Assembly: GCA_045430285.1 (NCBI GenBank)
Contig: JAILXV010000005.1
Span: 248,001-312,000, forward strand
Direction: 5' to 3'
From: Agarilytica sp045430285
Lineage (GTDB): Bacteria; Pseudomonadota; Gammaproteobacteria; Pseudomonadales; Cellvibrionaceae
DNA: 64,000 bases
A program made the translations under genes and the position numbers. Below are positions 46,075 to 55,515 of this stretch, piece by piece. Positions within the stretch are counted from its first letter, which is position 1. Each line of letters starts with the position of its first letter. The notes beneath the pieces are model-generated. The model saw only the letters and a list, made by a program, of their open reading frames with translations, did not search any database and was not told the origin of the DNA.

Positions 46075-47655
46075 ATGGCATCGACTGAAAAATTAGTCAG
46101 AGTCAAACGCGCTCTTATTAGTGTCTCCGATAAAACGGGGATTGTAGAATTCGCCCAGCAGCTTACCGCTCTGGATATCGAGATCCTCTCCACTGGCGGC
46201 ACCTTTCGTTTGCTAAAAGAAAGCGGTGTCCCCGCTATTGAGATTTCCGACTACACCGGCTTTCCCGAAATGATGGACGGTCGTGTGAAAACATTACACC
46301 CCAAAGTCCACGGCGGCATTCTTGGCCGACGCGGCACCGACAACGCGATAATGAGCGAGCACGGTATTAATGAAATTGATATGGTTGTCGTCAACCTATA
46401 TCCGTTTGAAAACACCATTGCCAACCCTGACTGTGACTTAGCGACTGCCATCGAAAATATCGACATCGGCGGCCCGACAATGGTCCGTGCGGCAGCGAAA
46501 AACTACAACGATGTTGCGATTGTAGTAAACGCGTCAGACTACGATGCCGTAACCAATGAAATAAAAAACAATGAAGGCGCGCTAGCCCTCGATACTCGTT
46601 TTGACCTTTCCGTAAAAGCATTTGAACATACTTCAGGGTACGACGGCGCCATCGCTAATTACCTTGGCAAGCAAGTCAAAGGCGGCGATGAAAATTTTGC
46701 TCGCACTTTCAATTTGCAGTTTGATAAAAAACAAACACTTCGTTACGGTGAAAACCCTCACCAAAATGCAGCCTTCTATGTGGAAAGTAACTTAACGGAA
46801 GCCAGTGTTGCTACTGCACGACAAATTCAAGGTAAAGAGTTATCGTTCAACAATATCGCGGATACTGACGCGGCATTAGAAACCGTAAAACAATTTACAG
46901 CTCCTACTTGTGTCATTGTTAAACACGCAAACCCTTGTGGCGTTGCGCAAGCGGATACCTTGCTCGCCGCATACGAAAAAGCTTTTGCAACAGATCCCGA
47001 ATCTGCATTCGGAGGCATTATTGCGTTTAACGGTGAATTAGATGGCGCAACCGCGCAAGCGATCGTCGACAAACAATTCGTTGAAGTCATCATTGCCCCA
47101 ACAGTGACACAAGAAGCTGCTGCGATCGTAGAAGCAAAGAAAAACGTGCGTTTACTAGAGTGTGGCTCTTGGAATAGCGACAGCGCTGCACGCTACGATT
47201 ACAAACGCGTTAACGGTGGCGTTCTGGTTCAAGATAGCGACCAAGGCATGATCACGCTAGACGATTTAAAAGTCGTGACAAAAGTTGCACCGACTGACGC
47301 GCAATTACAAGACCTACTCTTTGCTTGGAAAGTTGGCAAAATGGTAAAATCCAACGCGATTATCTACGCAAAAGATGGACAAACCATTGGTGTGGGCGCA
47401 GGTCAAATGAGCCGCGTCAACTCAGCACGTATCGCCGCCATTAAAGCGGAACATGCTGGGCTAGAAGTCAAAAGTTCTGTCATGGCTTCAGATGCATTTT
47501 TCCCCTTCCGCGATGGCCTTGATAACGCCGCTGCCGTAGGCATCAGCGCGGTCATTCAACCAGGTGGATCAATGCGTGACGAAGAAGTGATTGCCGCAGC
47601 CGACGAACACGGCATTGCCATGGTATTTACTAGCATGCGTCACTTCCGTCATTAA
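46075..47655 (+). CDS. purH: PurH, bifunctional AICAR transformylase/IMP cyclohydrolase
   Basis: PurH performs the last two steps of IMP synthesis. The 526-residue product has the N-terminal IMP cyclohydrolase domain (ALISVSDKTGIVEFAQQL, STGGT, GFPEMMDGRVKTLHPK) and the C-terminal transformylase domain with KHANPCGVA and the catalytic Lys/His region, ending FTSMRHFRH. purD follows after 31 bases, forming the standard purHD pair. No PurR-like operator was seen upstream. Confidence 0.98.
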   Translation: MASTEKLVRVKRALISVSDKTGIVEFAQQLTALDIEILSTGGTFRLLKESGVPAIEISDYTGFPEMMDGRVKTLHPKVHGGILGRRGTDNAIMSEHGINEIDMVVVNLYPFENTIANPDCDLATAIENIDIGGPTMVRAAAKNYNDVAIVVNASDYDAVTNEIKNNEGALALDTRFDLSVKAFEHTSGYDGAIANYLGKQVKGGDENFARTFNLQFDKKQTLRYGENPHQNAAFYVESNLTEASVATARQIQGKELSFNNIADTDAALETVKQFTAPTCVIVKHANPCGVAQADTLLAAYEKAFATDPESAFGGIIAFNGELDGATAQAIVDKQFVEVIIAPTVTQEAAAIVEAKKNVRLLECGSWNSDSAARYDYKRVNGGVLVQDSDQGMITLDDLKVVTKVAPTDAQLQDLLFAWKVGKMVKSNAIIYAKDGQTIGVGAGQMSRVNSARIAAIKAEHAGLEVKSSVMASDAFFPFRDGLDNAAAVGISAVIQPGGSMRDEEVIAAADEHGIAMVFTSMRHFRH

Positions 47656-47686
47656 TACCCGCGTTGAATAAACAGGAAACTTCCAC

Positions 47687-48970
47687 ATGAATATACTTGT
47701 GATTGGCAGCGGCGGACGCGAACACGCACTAGCTTGGAAAGCCGCTCAAAGTGAAAACGTTGAAACCGTTTTCGTCGCCCCCGGAAACGCGGGAACGGCG
47801 CTAGAAAACACTATTGAAAATGTTGATATCGGCGTAGGTGATTTTTCTGCGCTTGCCGACTTCGCAGAACAAAACCAAGTTGGGCTGACGATTGTCGGTC
47901 CAGAAGCCCCTCTCGTTGATGGCGTTGTGGATTTTTTCCAAGCGCGAGACCTAAAATGTTTTGGCCCTTCAAAGGGTGCAGCTCAACTTGAAGGATCGAA
48001 ATCATTTACAAAAGATTTTTGCATTCGCCACAACATTCCCACTGCCGCTTATGAAACATTTACCGATGTCGATAAAGCGCTGAGCTATTTACAAAAAGTC
48101 GGTGCTCCAATAGTCGTGAAGGCCGATGGCCTTGCTGCTGGTAAAGGCGTTATTGTCGCTGAAGATATCGCGACAGCAGAAACCGCCATTAAAGACATGC
48201 TCTCTGGCAATGCCTTTGGTGAAGCAGGTTGTCGTGTTGTGATTGAAGAGTTTTTAGAAGGCGAAGAAGCCAGCTTTATCGTCATTGCAGACGGCAACTA
48301 CGTATTGCCAATGGCCACCAGCCAAGACCATAAACGTATGGGTGATGGAGATACTGGGCCCAACACTGGCGGCATGGGGGCCTATTCTCCTGCGCCTGTA
48401 GTGACTGTTGAGATCTATGACCGCATCATGAGTGACGTCATCTACCCCACGATTGCCGGCATGAAAGCGGAAGGAAATGATTACACCGGTTTTCTTTATG
48501 CGGGTTTGATGATCACCGCAGACGGAACACCTAAAGTGATTGAATATAACTGTCGTTTTGGGGACCCAGAAACTCAGCCCATCATGATGCGTTTACGCTC
48601 TGACTTGCCCGCACTATGCTTGGAAGCCATTGAAGGCAAGCTTGATTCTGCAGAAGCCGTATGGGATTCACGCCCATCTGTAGGTGTTGTACTTGCAGCG
48701 GGTGGCTACCCTGCCAGCTACGAAAAAGGAAAAGTCATCTCCGGTTTAGAAAACGGTTCCGGTGATAGTAAAATTTTCCACGCTGGGACCAAAATGGACG
48801 GCGACAATGTCGTAACAAGTGGTGGACGTGTATTGTGCGCAACCGCTGTGGGTAACACGATTACAGAAGCACAGAAAAACGCATACGATCTAGTCAACAA
48901 AGTTAATTGGGACGGTATGTTTTTCCGCTCAGATATTGCTTATCGGGCAATCGAACGAGAGAAAAACTAA
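47687..48970 (+). CDS. purD: PurD, phosphoribosylamine-glycine ligase
   Basis: PurD joins glycine to phosphoribosylamine with ATP, the second step of purine synthesis. The 427-residue ATP-grasp enzyme opens MNILVIGSGGREHALAW, has VKADGLAAGKGV and the metal-binding EYNCRFGDPETQ segment. It is a normal family member, cotranscribed with purH. Confidence 0.98.
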   Translation: MNILVIGSGGREHALAWKAAQSENVETVFVAPGNAGTALENTIENVDIGVGDFSALADFAEQNQVGLTIVGPEAPLVDGVVDFFQARDLKCFGPSKGAAQLEGSKSFTKDFCIRHNIPTAAYETFTDVDKALSYLQKVGAPIVVKADGLAAGKGVIVAEDIATAETAIKDMLSGNAFGEAGCRVVIEEFLEGEEASFIVIADGNYVLPMATSQDHKRMGDGDTGPNTGGMGAYSPAPVVTVEIYDRIMSDVIYPTIAGMKAEGNDYTGFLYAGLMITADGTPKVIEYNCRFGDPETQPIMMRLRSDLPALCLEAIEGKLDSAEAVWDSRPSVGVVLAAGGYPASYEKGKVISGLENGSGDSKIFHAGTKMDGDNVVTSGGRVLCATAVGNTITEAQKNAYDLVNKVNWDGMFFRSDIAYRAIEREKN

Positions 48971-48986
48971 ACCCACCAAGAAATAC

Positions 48987-49022
48987 GCAACCATAAGTTA
49001 GCTCGTGACAGCTTATGGTTGC
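48987..49022. terminator. Hairpin between convergent purD and Ycf46-like genes
   Basis: An 11-base perfect inverted repeat (GCAACCATAAG and complement) encloses 14 bases, in the gap between two convergent genes. T-runs are poor on both strands (a short ATTTCTT on the minus strand), so it may be a weak bidirectional terminator. Confidence 0.5.
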
Positions 49023-49073
49023 GCCTCTTAGATAAACACCCTCAAAAACAACACCAACCAGAATTCCAATCAC

Positions 49074-50558
49074 TTAATTCGCGAATACCGCCCTTTCTTT
49101 TGCCCACGCTTGTAGTTCCTGAATACGTTCAGCCATTACCACAGACAGTGGTTGTGTTAACTGAATCGCGTCCACAACGTGTTTCTGTTTAGCGCTTTCT
49201 GTCCGCGCAGATGCAGAATATGTTGCACTCACGACGGCTTGTTCTATTTCCGCTCCGGTAAAACCCTCAGTCATTTCCGCTAGCGCACCCAAATCAAATT
49301 TATCTAACGCAAGACCACGCTTTTTAATATGAATACTAAAAATAACCGCGCGCGTAGATTGATCAGGTAAATCAACAAAAAAGATTTCGTCAAAGCGACC
49401 TTTACGCATAAGTTCCGGCGGCAACACACTAATATCGTTACTGGTCGCCACGAGAAAAACTTTACTTTTCCGCTCAGACATCCATGTTAATAGCGTTCCC
49501 AGTAAACGCTTACCGGTCGCATTGTCTGAGTCGCCCTGAGCAAGACCTTTTTCTATTTCATCTAACCACAGTACGCATGGCGACATCAGATCTGCGAGCT
49601 TCAGTGCTTCACGCAGATTCTTTTCTGTTTCGCCAACATACTTATTAAACAAGGCCGCCATATCAAGTCTTAATAAAGGCAAACCCCAAACACCAGCAAT
49701 CGACTTTGCTGCTAAACTTTTACCGCCACCTTGCACACCAAATAAAAGTACACCTTTCGGTGCATCCACATGGAGATCTCCGTCACTTGATTTATCCTGT
49801 GTCATTAAATGACGACGGTCTTCTAGCCATCGCTTTAGCGTACTTAAGCCGCCCACATCCCGTAGGTGCGCCGTGCTGAATTCATAATGCAGTACGCCAT
49901 CCATATTCATCAATTCAAATTTACGGCGAGTAAGCTCTGGCAAATCCGACTCAGTGATCGCACCATCATCAGCGATGGCGCCGTGAGCCAAACGGCGCAC
50001 ATCTTGATGGGGTAAACCTTGTAAATTCCCCACCAGTTTCTGCAACGTTTCACTGTCCGTTTTAATGCGTGATTTATTATTATGCGCCGCCCAAACACGC
50101 GCCTCTTCTCGCACAATCGCTAATATCTCATCTTCCGAAGGCATAGATAAACTCACCGACGCGGCATAACGAGAAAGCTCAGAAGGCAGGGATAACTGGT
50201 GGCTAATCAAAACAACTTTATGACCCGCCTTACCAAAGACGATATCTTTCAAAAATCGAATATTTTTAGCTTCTTCGATGTAGGGGTGCATATCGCATAA
50301 AACAAAGGCGCTTTTTTCTTTGCACCCTTTGATATGGCGTAATATTGCGTCTGGATCGCTGTGGGTTTCCGTTGGTTTAAGATTCATCCCATATCCGAGA
50401 TTGCTTAAGCCTTCAGTAATTGTCCACCGCCAAGCTGGTAGGTTTTCGTACTTAAATAAGCTTTCCAATAAGTTCAGCGCACGAGGTTCGTCATACGTTT
50501 CTATGACGACCAAGGAAACCTTTGCATTCAGTATCAACCTTAGGTCATTATTATCCAT
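49074..50558 (-). CDS. Ycf46-like AAA+ ATPase
   Basis: The 494-residue product has a non-ATPase N-terminal half (about 1-230) and an AAA+ domain with Walker A GVQGGGKS (274-281), Walker B VLWLDEIE (329-336), the sensor-1 region LVATSN and an arginine-finger region ELMRKGRFDEIFFVDLP. It matches the Ycf46-type ATPases shared by cyanobacteria, plastids and many gammaproteobacteria, whose substrates are largely unknown. It is a single gene on the minus strand between purD and coq7. Confidence 0.85.
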   Translation of the reverse strand: MDNNDLRLILNAKVSLVVIETYDEPRALNLLESLFKYENLPAWRWTITEGLSNLGYGMNLKPTETHSDPDAILRHIKGCKEKSAFVLCDMHPYIEEAKNIRFLKDIVFGKAGHKVVLISHQLSLPSELSRYAASVSLSMPSEDEILAIVREEARVWAAHNNKSRIKTDSETLQKLVGNLQGLPHQDVRRLAHGAIADDGAITESDLPELTRRKFELMNMDGVLHYEFSTAHLRDVGGLSTLKRWLEDRRHLMTQDKSSDGDLHVDAPKGVLLFGVQGGGKSLAAKSIAGVWGLPLLRLDMAALFNKYVGETEKNLREALKLADLMSPCVLWLDEIEKGLAQGDSDNATGKRLLGTLLTWMSERKSKVFLVATSNDISVLPPELMRKGRFDEIFFVDLPDQSTRAVIFSIHIKKRGLALDKFDLGALAEMTEGFTGAEIEQAVVSATYSASARTESAKQKHVVDAIQLTQPLSVVMAERIQELQAWAKERAVFAN

Positions 50559-50662
50559 CTAAAACTCACCCTTCAAAGACGTCTTTAGCCATGCGCCCAT
50601 CAACAAAGCGCTTATTATTTAACTGCTAAAGGCTAGTGAAATGAAACTCGGCACGCAAGCAC

Positions 50663-51310
50663 ATGACTGAACATCCCCTAAGTTTAATCGACAAAGCCAT
50701 TTGTAGCTTTGATAACGCGCTACGTAGCGTCTCCACTCACGCAAATACCGCCAATCGTGCTACGCCACAACCCGCAGCTAGACAAAATAACGAATTAAGC
50801 GACATCGAATCAAAGCACGCCGCTGGGCTTATGCGCGTCAATCATACTGGGGAAGTCTGTGCTCAGGCGCTTTACCAAGGCCAAGCGCTAACCGCGAAGT
50901 TGCCAGAAGTACGTGAGGAAATGGAAATAGCCGCTGAAGAGGAGATAGATCACTTAGTCTGGTGTGAAAAACGCCTGGAAGGTCTTAATAGCCATACGAG
51001 TGTGCTAAACCCCGTATGGTATGGTTTATCCTTTGGCATCGGCGCAACCGCTGGCTTGATTAGCGATAAAATCAGCCTGGGCTTTGTTGCCGCTACAGAA
51101 GAACAAGTATGTAAGCATTTGTCTCACCACTTGGAAACATTACCGGAAAACGATACGGAATCCCGAGCGATCGTTGAGCAAATGCTAATTGACGAAGAAA
51201 AACATGGTCATACTGCCCTTGAAGCCGGAGGCTACGACTTCCCTGCCCCCGTAAAATCAGCCATGTCCCTTGTTTCTAAGGCAATGACGTCACTGAGTTA
51301 TAGGATCTAG
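50663..51310 (+). CDS. coq7: Coq7 (UbiF-replacing), 2-polyprenyl-3-methyl-6-methoxybenzoquinol monooxygenase
   Basis: Coq7 is a di-iron hydroxylase that adds the last ring hydroxyl in ubiquinone synthesis. The 215-residue product has the di-iron ligands in order: NHTGEV (Glu64), EEEIDH (Glu94, His97), TEEQV (Glu146) and DEEKHG (Glu178, His181). Coq7 replaces the flavoprotein UbiF in Pseudomonas-type bacteria. It lies beside an OsmC gene and crp, a common Pseudomonadales arrangement. Confidence 0.95.
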   Translation: MTEHPLSLIDKAICSFDNALRSVSTHANTANRATPQPAARQNNELSDIESKHAAGLMRVNHTGEVCAQALYQGQALTAKLPEVREEMEIAAEEEIDHLVWCEKRLEGLNSHTSVLNPVWYGLSFGIGATAGLISDKISLGFVAATEEQVCKHLSHHLETLPENDTESRAIVEQMLIDEEKHGHTALEAGGYDFPAPVKSAMSLVSKAMTSLSYRI

Positions 51311-51334
51311 ATATCGTACGTAGGGGCTTTATCA

Positions 51335-51754
51335 TCAAGCCTCTACAACTTCGTAGCTGTGAGTAATCTCTACGCCCGCCTTTTCCAGCATAATAGAAGC
51401 AGAACAATATTTCTCGGCAGACAACGAAACAGCACGGGCAACCTGCGCCTCTTTAAGACTCTCACCACTGACCACAAACTTCATTTCAATCTTAGTAAAT
51501 ACTGATGGAACAGCATCCGCTCGCTCTGCAACCAACTCTGCACGACAGTCGGTTACCTTTTGACGAGATTTTTGCAAAATCGACATCACATCGAAAGACG
51601 CGCAGCCACCTAGCCCCATCAACAACATTTCCATCGGGCGTACGCCCTTGTTCTGACCACCGTGATCAGGCGGTCCATCCATCACGACAGCGTGACCACT
51701 GCCTGATTTAGCCTCAAATGACACACCATCTAACCAACTGACTGTAGCTTGCAT
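51335..51754 (-). CDS. OsmC/Ohr-family protein
   Basis: The product of about 139 residues belongs to the OsmC/Ohr family of hydroperoxide reductases. It has the two redox cysteines, in LGGCASFDVMSIL and AEKYCSASIML. I start it at ATG 51754; the frame extends to a TTG (51775) but that has no good ribosome binding site. It is convergent with coq7. The substrate (organic peroxide) is known for the family, not proven here; the YhfA-like subgroup seems more likely than Ohr proper. Confidence 0.85.
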   Translation of the reverse strand: MQATVSWLDGVSFEAKSGSGHAVVMDGPPDHGGQNKGVRPMEMLLMGLGGCASFDVMSILQKSRQKVTDCRAELVAERADAVPSVFTKIEMKFVVSGESLKEAQVARAVSLSAEKYCSASIMLEKAGVEITHSYEVVEA

Positions 51755-51922
51755 AACTCGACCCTGGACTATCAAATTTTAGGCGTGGAGATTAACACAG
51801 CTGCCCACATTTGCTAATGCCTGACACAGCGCCCAAATATTGCAGTCAAGTGGTGCAATCTCTAGGTTTGGCGTTATACTCGAAGGGTAGAGGAATGAAT
51901 TTTAATAATAGAGGTTTGTCCA

Positions 51923-52558
51923 TTGGTTGCCGTGTCGCTTACCCCCCATATCCAAAATGCTGACGAATTTTTAAGTCATTGCCACCGCCGTAGATATCCG
52001 GCGAAAAGTACGCTTATCTATGCTGGCGACAAAAGCGACTCTCTCTATTACATTGTCAAAGGCTCCGTCACCGTCTTAATTGAAGACGAGGAAGGCCGAG
52101 AAATGATCGTTGCCTACCTAAACGACGGCGACTTTTTTGGCGAAATGGGCTTGTTCGATGAGCAGGACAACCGAAGCGCATGGGTAAGAGCCAAAACCGA
52201 ATGTGAAATCGGTGAAATTTCATACGCGAAATTCCAAGAAGTCTCAGATTCCCACCCAGAGTTTTTATTCGCGCTGGGATCCCAAATGGCGCGCAGATTG
52301 CGTAACACCACACGAAAAGTCGGCGACCTCGCATTTTTAGATGTTACCGGTCGTGTTGCGAGAACATTGCTCGATCTCTGTAAAGAGCCCGACGCCATGA
52401 CCCATCCAGACGGCATGCAAATTAAGATTACTCGCCAAGAAATTGGCCGAATTGTTGGCTGCTCACGAGAAATGGTAGGACGAGTATTGAAAACGCTTGA
52501 AGACCAAGGCTTGGTCTCGGTGAAAGGAAAGACTATGGTAGTTTACGGCACTCGCTAA
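51923..52558 (+). CDS. crp: Vfr/CRP-type cAMP receptor transcription factor
   Basis: This is a CRP homologue, the cAMP-dependent global regulator called Vfr in Pseudomonas. The 211-residue product has the cAMP-binding segment with GEMG (73-76) and Arg84/Ser85 in NRSAWVRAK, the C helix (SQMARRLRNTTRKVGDLAFLDVTGR) and the DNA-recognition helix TRQEIGRIVGCSREMVGRVLK, with the RE-R recognition residues of E. coli CRP. The start is TTG 51923 with GAGG eight bases upstream; GTG 51932 is an alternative. A TATACT at 51875-51880 could be its -10. A strong terminator follows. Downstream of it, trpC is convergent. Confidence 0.95.
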   Translation: MVAVSLTPHIQNADEFLSHCHRRRYPAKSTLIYAGDKSDSLYYIVKGSVTVLIEDEEGREMIVAYLNDGDFFGEMGLFDEQDNRSAWVRAKTECEIGEISYAKFQEVSDSHPEFLFALGSQMARRLRNTTRKVGDLAFLDVTGRVARTLLDLCKEPDAMTHPDGMQIKITRQEIGRIVGCSREMVGRVLKTLEDQGLVSVKGKTMVVYGTR

Positions 52559-52577
52559 ACTTACTCATTACGTATAC

Positions 52578-52618
52578 AAAAAGGCAGAAACTTCTTTAAG
52601 TAAGTTTCTGCCTTTTTT
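52578..52618. terminator. Strong bidirectional terminator between crp and trpC
   Basis: A 16-base perfect stem (AAAAAGGCAGAAACTT and complement) with an 8-base loop is flanked by A and T runs, so it can end transcription from both crp on the plus strand and trpC on the minus strand. Confidence 0.95.
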
Positions 52619-52657
52619 ATTTCTCAGGAAGTATTACGGTGCAAGGAACGAAACTAT

Positions 52658-53458
52658 CTAGCTAAAGAAAAGCTCATTTAACTTTTCTCCTGGCTCAGAG
52701 TGACGCATAAACGACTCCCCGACCAAAAAACCATTCACTGCATTTTTACGCATAAGCGCCACATCGTCAGACACATGAATACCACTTTCCGTAATCACGA
52801 TTTTATCGCTAGGAATATTCGGTAACAGCGAAAGTGTTACATCCAAACTCACATCAAAACTATGCAAATCCCGGTTATTAATCCCCACCAATTTATTTGG
52901 CAAAGCCAATGCGAGATCTAATTCCGCTTGATTGTGAACCTCCACTAAAACATCCAAGCCCAATTCTGACGCAAGATTATTCAGGTCAACCAACTGAGAC
53001 TTATCCAATGCGGCCACAATTAATAATATACAATCCGCACCAATGGCTTTTGATTCATAGACCTGATATTCATCGACCATAAAATCTTTACGAATAACCG
53101 GCAGCGTGACGGCTTCACGAACACTCTGCAAATATTCATCCGCTCCCTGAAAAAAATCTACGTCCGTCAAAACGGATAAACATGCCGCGCCGGCAGCATC
53201 ATAGCTTCGAGCAATTTCTGGCGGGTTAAAGTTTTCACGAATCACTCCCTTGCTGGGAGAGGCCTTTTTAATTTCAGCAATAACAGCGGGTTTTCCATTG
53301 GCTATTTTATTCTCAATCGCCTGCACAAAACCGCGCGCAGGCACAACACGTTTAACAGTAGACTTAAGATCATCCAGAGACACGCTCACTTTGCGCTCGG
53401 CAATTTCTTCATGCTTTCGAGCGATAATTTTATTTAGGATATCAGGGGTTCCGGTCAC
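52658..53458 (-). CDS. trpC: TrpC, indole-3-glycerol-phosphate synthase
   Basis: TrpC closes the indole ring of CdRP in tryptophan synthesis. The 266-residue TIM-barrel has the N-terminal catalytic lysine region AVIAEIKKASPSKGVI, KDFMVDEYQV, and the phosphate-binding GINNRDLHSF and ITESGIHV. It is not fused to TrpF, as expected outside the enterics. Downstream of trpD by 15 bases. Confidence 0.97.
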   Translation of the reverse strand: MTGTPDILNKIIARKHEEIAERKVSVSLDDLKSTVKRVVPARGFVQAIENKIANGKPAVIAEIKKASPSKGVIRENFNPPEIARSYDAAGAACLSVLTDVDFFQGADEYLQSVREAVTLPVIRKDFMVDEYQVYESKAIGADCILLIVAALDKSQLVDLNNLASELGLDVLVEVHNQAELDLALALPNKLVGINNRDLHSFDVSLDVTLSLLPNIPSDKIVITESGIHVSDDVALMRKNAVNGFLVGESFMRHSEPGEKLNELFFS

Positions 53459-53473
53459 GCAAATTCTCCAGGT

Positions 53474-54499
53474 TTATTTAATGAGCGAGGTAAACTCAAT
53501 CAGCTCTTTCAGCTTTTCTTTTGCAGCGCCGCTCGCAATTGCATCTTCAGCCATCGCAATACCATTTTCTAAGGAGCCAGCCAAACCCGCCACATATATC
53601 GCCGCACCTGCATTTATCGTGATGATATCCCGCGCTTTTTCACTACCATCAACTCTCGCAAATACATTATTTATCAGTGATAACGATTCTTCTGCGCTAT
53701 TCACGCTCAGACCAGAAAGATCGGGATACGCTAATGAGTAGTCACTTGGGTCAATGGTATATTCTTTTACTGCACCATCTTTCAGTTCTGCCACTATGGT
53801 TTTTGAAGACACCGATATTTCATCAAGCCCATCTTCGGCACACACCACCATGACATGCTCACTGCCTAAACGCCCCAAGACCTCAGCCAATGGACGACAG
53901 AGACAGCTATCAAACACCCCTAGCACTTGCCGCTTAACACCTGCAGGATTAGTCATTGGTCCTAACATATTAAATATTGTACGCATGCCCAACTCTTTAC
54001 GAGGACCAATCGCGTGCTTCATCGCACCGTGATGCGCCTGGGCAAACATAAAACCAACACCGACCTCTTCGATCGCTCTCGCCACAACATCTGGTGCAAC
54101 GGATAAATTCACCCCTGCATGCTCTAAAACATCCGCACTCCCAGTAGAACTCGAAACCGCACGATTACCATGTTTTGCGACATGCCCCCCCGCCGCCGCA
54201 ACGACAAATGCAGATGCGGTAGAAACATTAAATAAGTTCGCACCATCACCACCAGTCCCACAAGTATCAACGAGATTTTCTGAGTTAACTCTAACCGGAG
54301 TGGCCAGTTCTCGCATCACCCGAGCGGCACCGGTAACTTCGTCAATCGTTTCGCCTTTCATACGTAAGGCCACCAAGAAACCACCAATTTGCGCTGACGT
54401 GGCTTGCCCCGTCATGATCTCCGTCATCACGCCGTGCATTTCATCTTGGTTCAGATTTTCTTTTGCCACGACCTTGGCCAAAGCTTCGCGAATATTCAT
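53474..54499 (-). CDS. trpD: TrpD, anthranilate phosphoribosyltransferase
   Basis: TrpD transfers phosphoribosyl to anthranilate. The 341-residue product has the PRPP-binding DTCGTGGDGANLFNVST, the KHGNRAVSSSTGSADVLE segment and GPRKELGMRTIFNMLGPMTNP. It lies 10 bases after trpG. No fusion to TrpG, which is a separate gene here as in Pseudomonas. Confidence 0.97.
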   Translation of the reverse strand: MNIREALAKVVAKENLNQDEMHGVMTEIMTGQATSAQIGGFLVALRMKGETIDEVTGAARVMRELATPVRVNSENLVDTCGTGGDGANLFNVSTASAFVVAAAGGHVAKHGNRAVSSSTGSADVLEHAGVNLSVAPDVVARAIEEVGVGFMFAQAHHGAMKHAIGPRKELGMRTIFNMLGPMTNPAGVKRQVLGVFDSCLCRPLAEVLGRLGSEHVMVVCAEDGLDEISVSSKTIVAELKDGAVKEYTIDPSDYSLAYPDLSGLSVNSAEESLSLINNVFARVDGSEKARDIITINAGAAIYVAGLAGSLENGIAMAEDAIASGAAKEKLKELIEFTSLIK

Positions 54500-54509
54500 A
54501 ACGCCCTCT

Positions 54510-55136
54510 TTATATTTGAACGGCTAAAAAGTTTTTTAGTATGTGATGGCCACATTCACTCAATATGGCTTCGGGGTGAAACTGTACACCGTATAAAGGA
54601 TGTTGTTTGTGAGACAGAGCCATAATCTCGCTCTCTTGCTCTATCTCGCTCTCTTGCTCTTGCTTACCTTCTGTAGCGGACTCGTCCATGATCCTAGTCC
54701 ATGCACAAACATCCAAATCGTCTATGACACTGGTCTTATCGACCACGAGCGAATGATAACGCGTAGCCAAAAACGGATGGCTCAAGCCCTTAAACAAACC
54801 CGCGCGATTGTGATGAATTAAAGACGTTTTTCCGTGCATCACGTGCTGCGCCGAAACCACCTTGCCACCCAAGGCTTGCGCAATACATTGATGCCCTAGA
54901 CACACCCCCAAAATCGGAATATCGCACATAAACCTGCGGATTATATCCATGGAGATACCAGCATTATCCGGAGTACCAGGACCAGGAGAAATCACAATAT
55001 GACGTGGACGCAACTTAGCAATCTCATCAAGAGAACACACGTCATTTTTGAGCAGCTGAACATCCGCCCCCAACTCTCTCAAATACTGAACAATGTTGTA
55101 AGTGAACGAGTCGTAATTGTCGATCATTAACAACAT
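54510..55136 (-). CDS. trpG: TrpG, anthranilate synthase glutaminase subunit, with a duplicated acidic insert
   Basis: TrpG supplies ammonia to TrpE. The 208-residue class I glutaminase has the nucleophile Cys79 in GVCLGHQ and the His187-Glu189 pair in QFHPEAI. Residues about 152-172 hold an extra acidic stretch (QESEIEQESEI) encoded by an 18-base imperfect tandem duplication (54627-54662), away from the catalytic residues. A sigma70-like promoter precedes the gene. trpE is not in the window. Confidence 0.95.
   Translation of the reverse strand: MLLMIDNYDSFTYNIVQYLRELGADVQLLKNDVCSLDEIAKLRPRHIVISPGPGTPDNAGISMDIIRRFMCDIPILGVCLGHQCIAQALGGKVVSAQHVMHGKTSLIHHNRAGLFKGLSHPFLATRYHSLVVDKTSVIDDLDVCAWTRIMDESATEGKQEQESEIEQESEIMALSHKQHPLYGVQFHPEAILSECGHHILKNFLAVQI
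54627..54662. repeat. 18-base imperfect tandem duplication within trpG
   Basis: Positions 54627-54644 and 54645-54662 are identical over 16 of 18 bases and code for the repeated QESEIE stretch in the TrpG insert. It keeps the frame. Confidence 0.9.
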
Positions 55137-55515
55137 AAGTATTCCGAAATATCAGGGTTCGCGCATTATAACCAGGACGCTCAGTACCGCAAGCGAGACC
55201 ACGAACAAACTGTCGATATATTTTACAAAATACAGATAAAGCGCGTTTTACCTACAAAAATCAAGACGCTACCAGCAAGAACTAAGGACTGAAAATGGCG
55301 TTTATGAGGGATTTCACGCCGTTAAACCCCGTTATAGTTAAAAGTTGAGTATTAGATAATATTCAATCACGATCAGTTATGTTATTTTCGTCCCGATTTG
55401 CTGCGAAACCTCACTTTAGCATGAGGAAAACGGAATGAAATTTGCACAAATTATATAAAGGTCCAAAATCCCCGATATAACACAGCGCATGCTGTAGAAA
55501 TTGAGTTAATAGCCA
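55137..55515. other. Divergent spacer between trpG and the second DUF1631 gene
   Basis: A 379-base region. It holds the trpG promoter (55165-55192). The leader before the trpG ATG is only about 22 bases, with no leader peptide, so classical attenuation of trpGDC is not possible from this promoter. The right part is AT-rich, with a short hairpin (CCTCA, TGAGG) near 55409-55426, and may carry the DUF1631 promoter. Confidence 0.5.
55165..55192 (-). promoter_or_regulatory. Sigma70-type promoter of trpGDC
   Basis: Minus-strand TTGCGG (55192-55187) and a consensus TATAAT (55170-55165) are 16 bases apart. Predicted transcription start is near 55158, about 22 bases before the trpG ATG. Confidence 0.75.
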
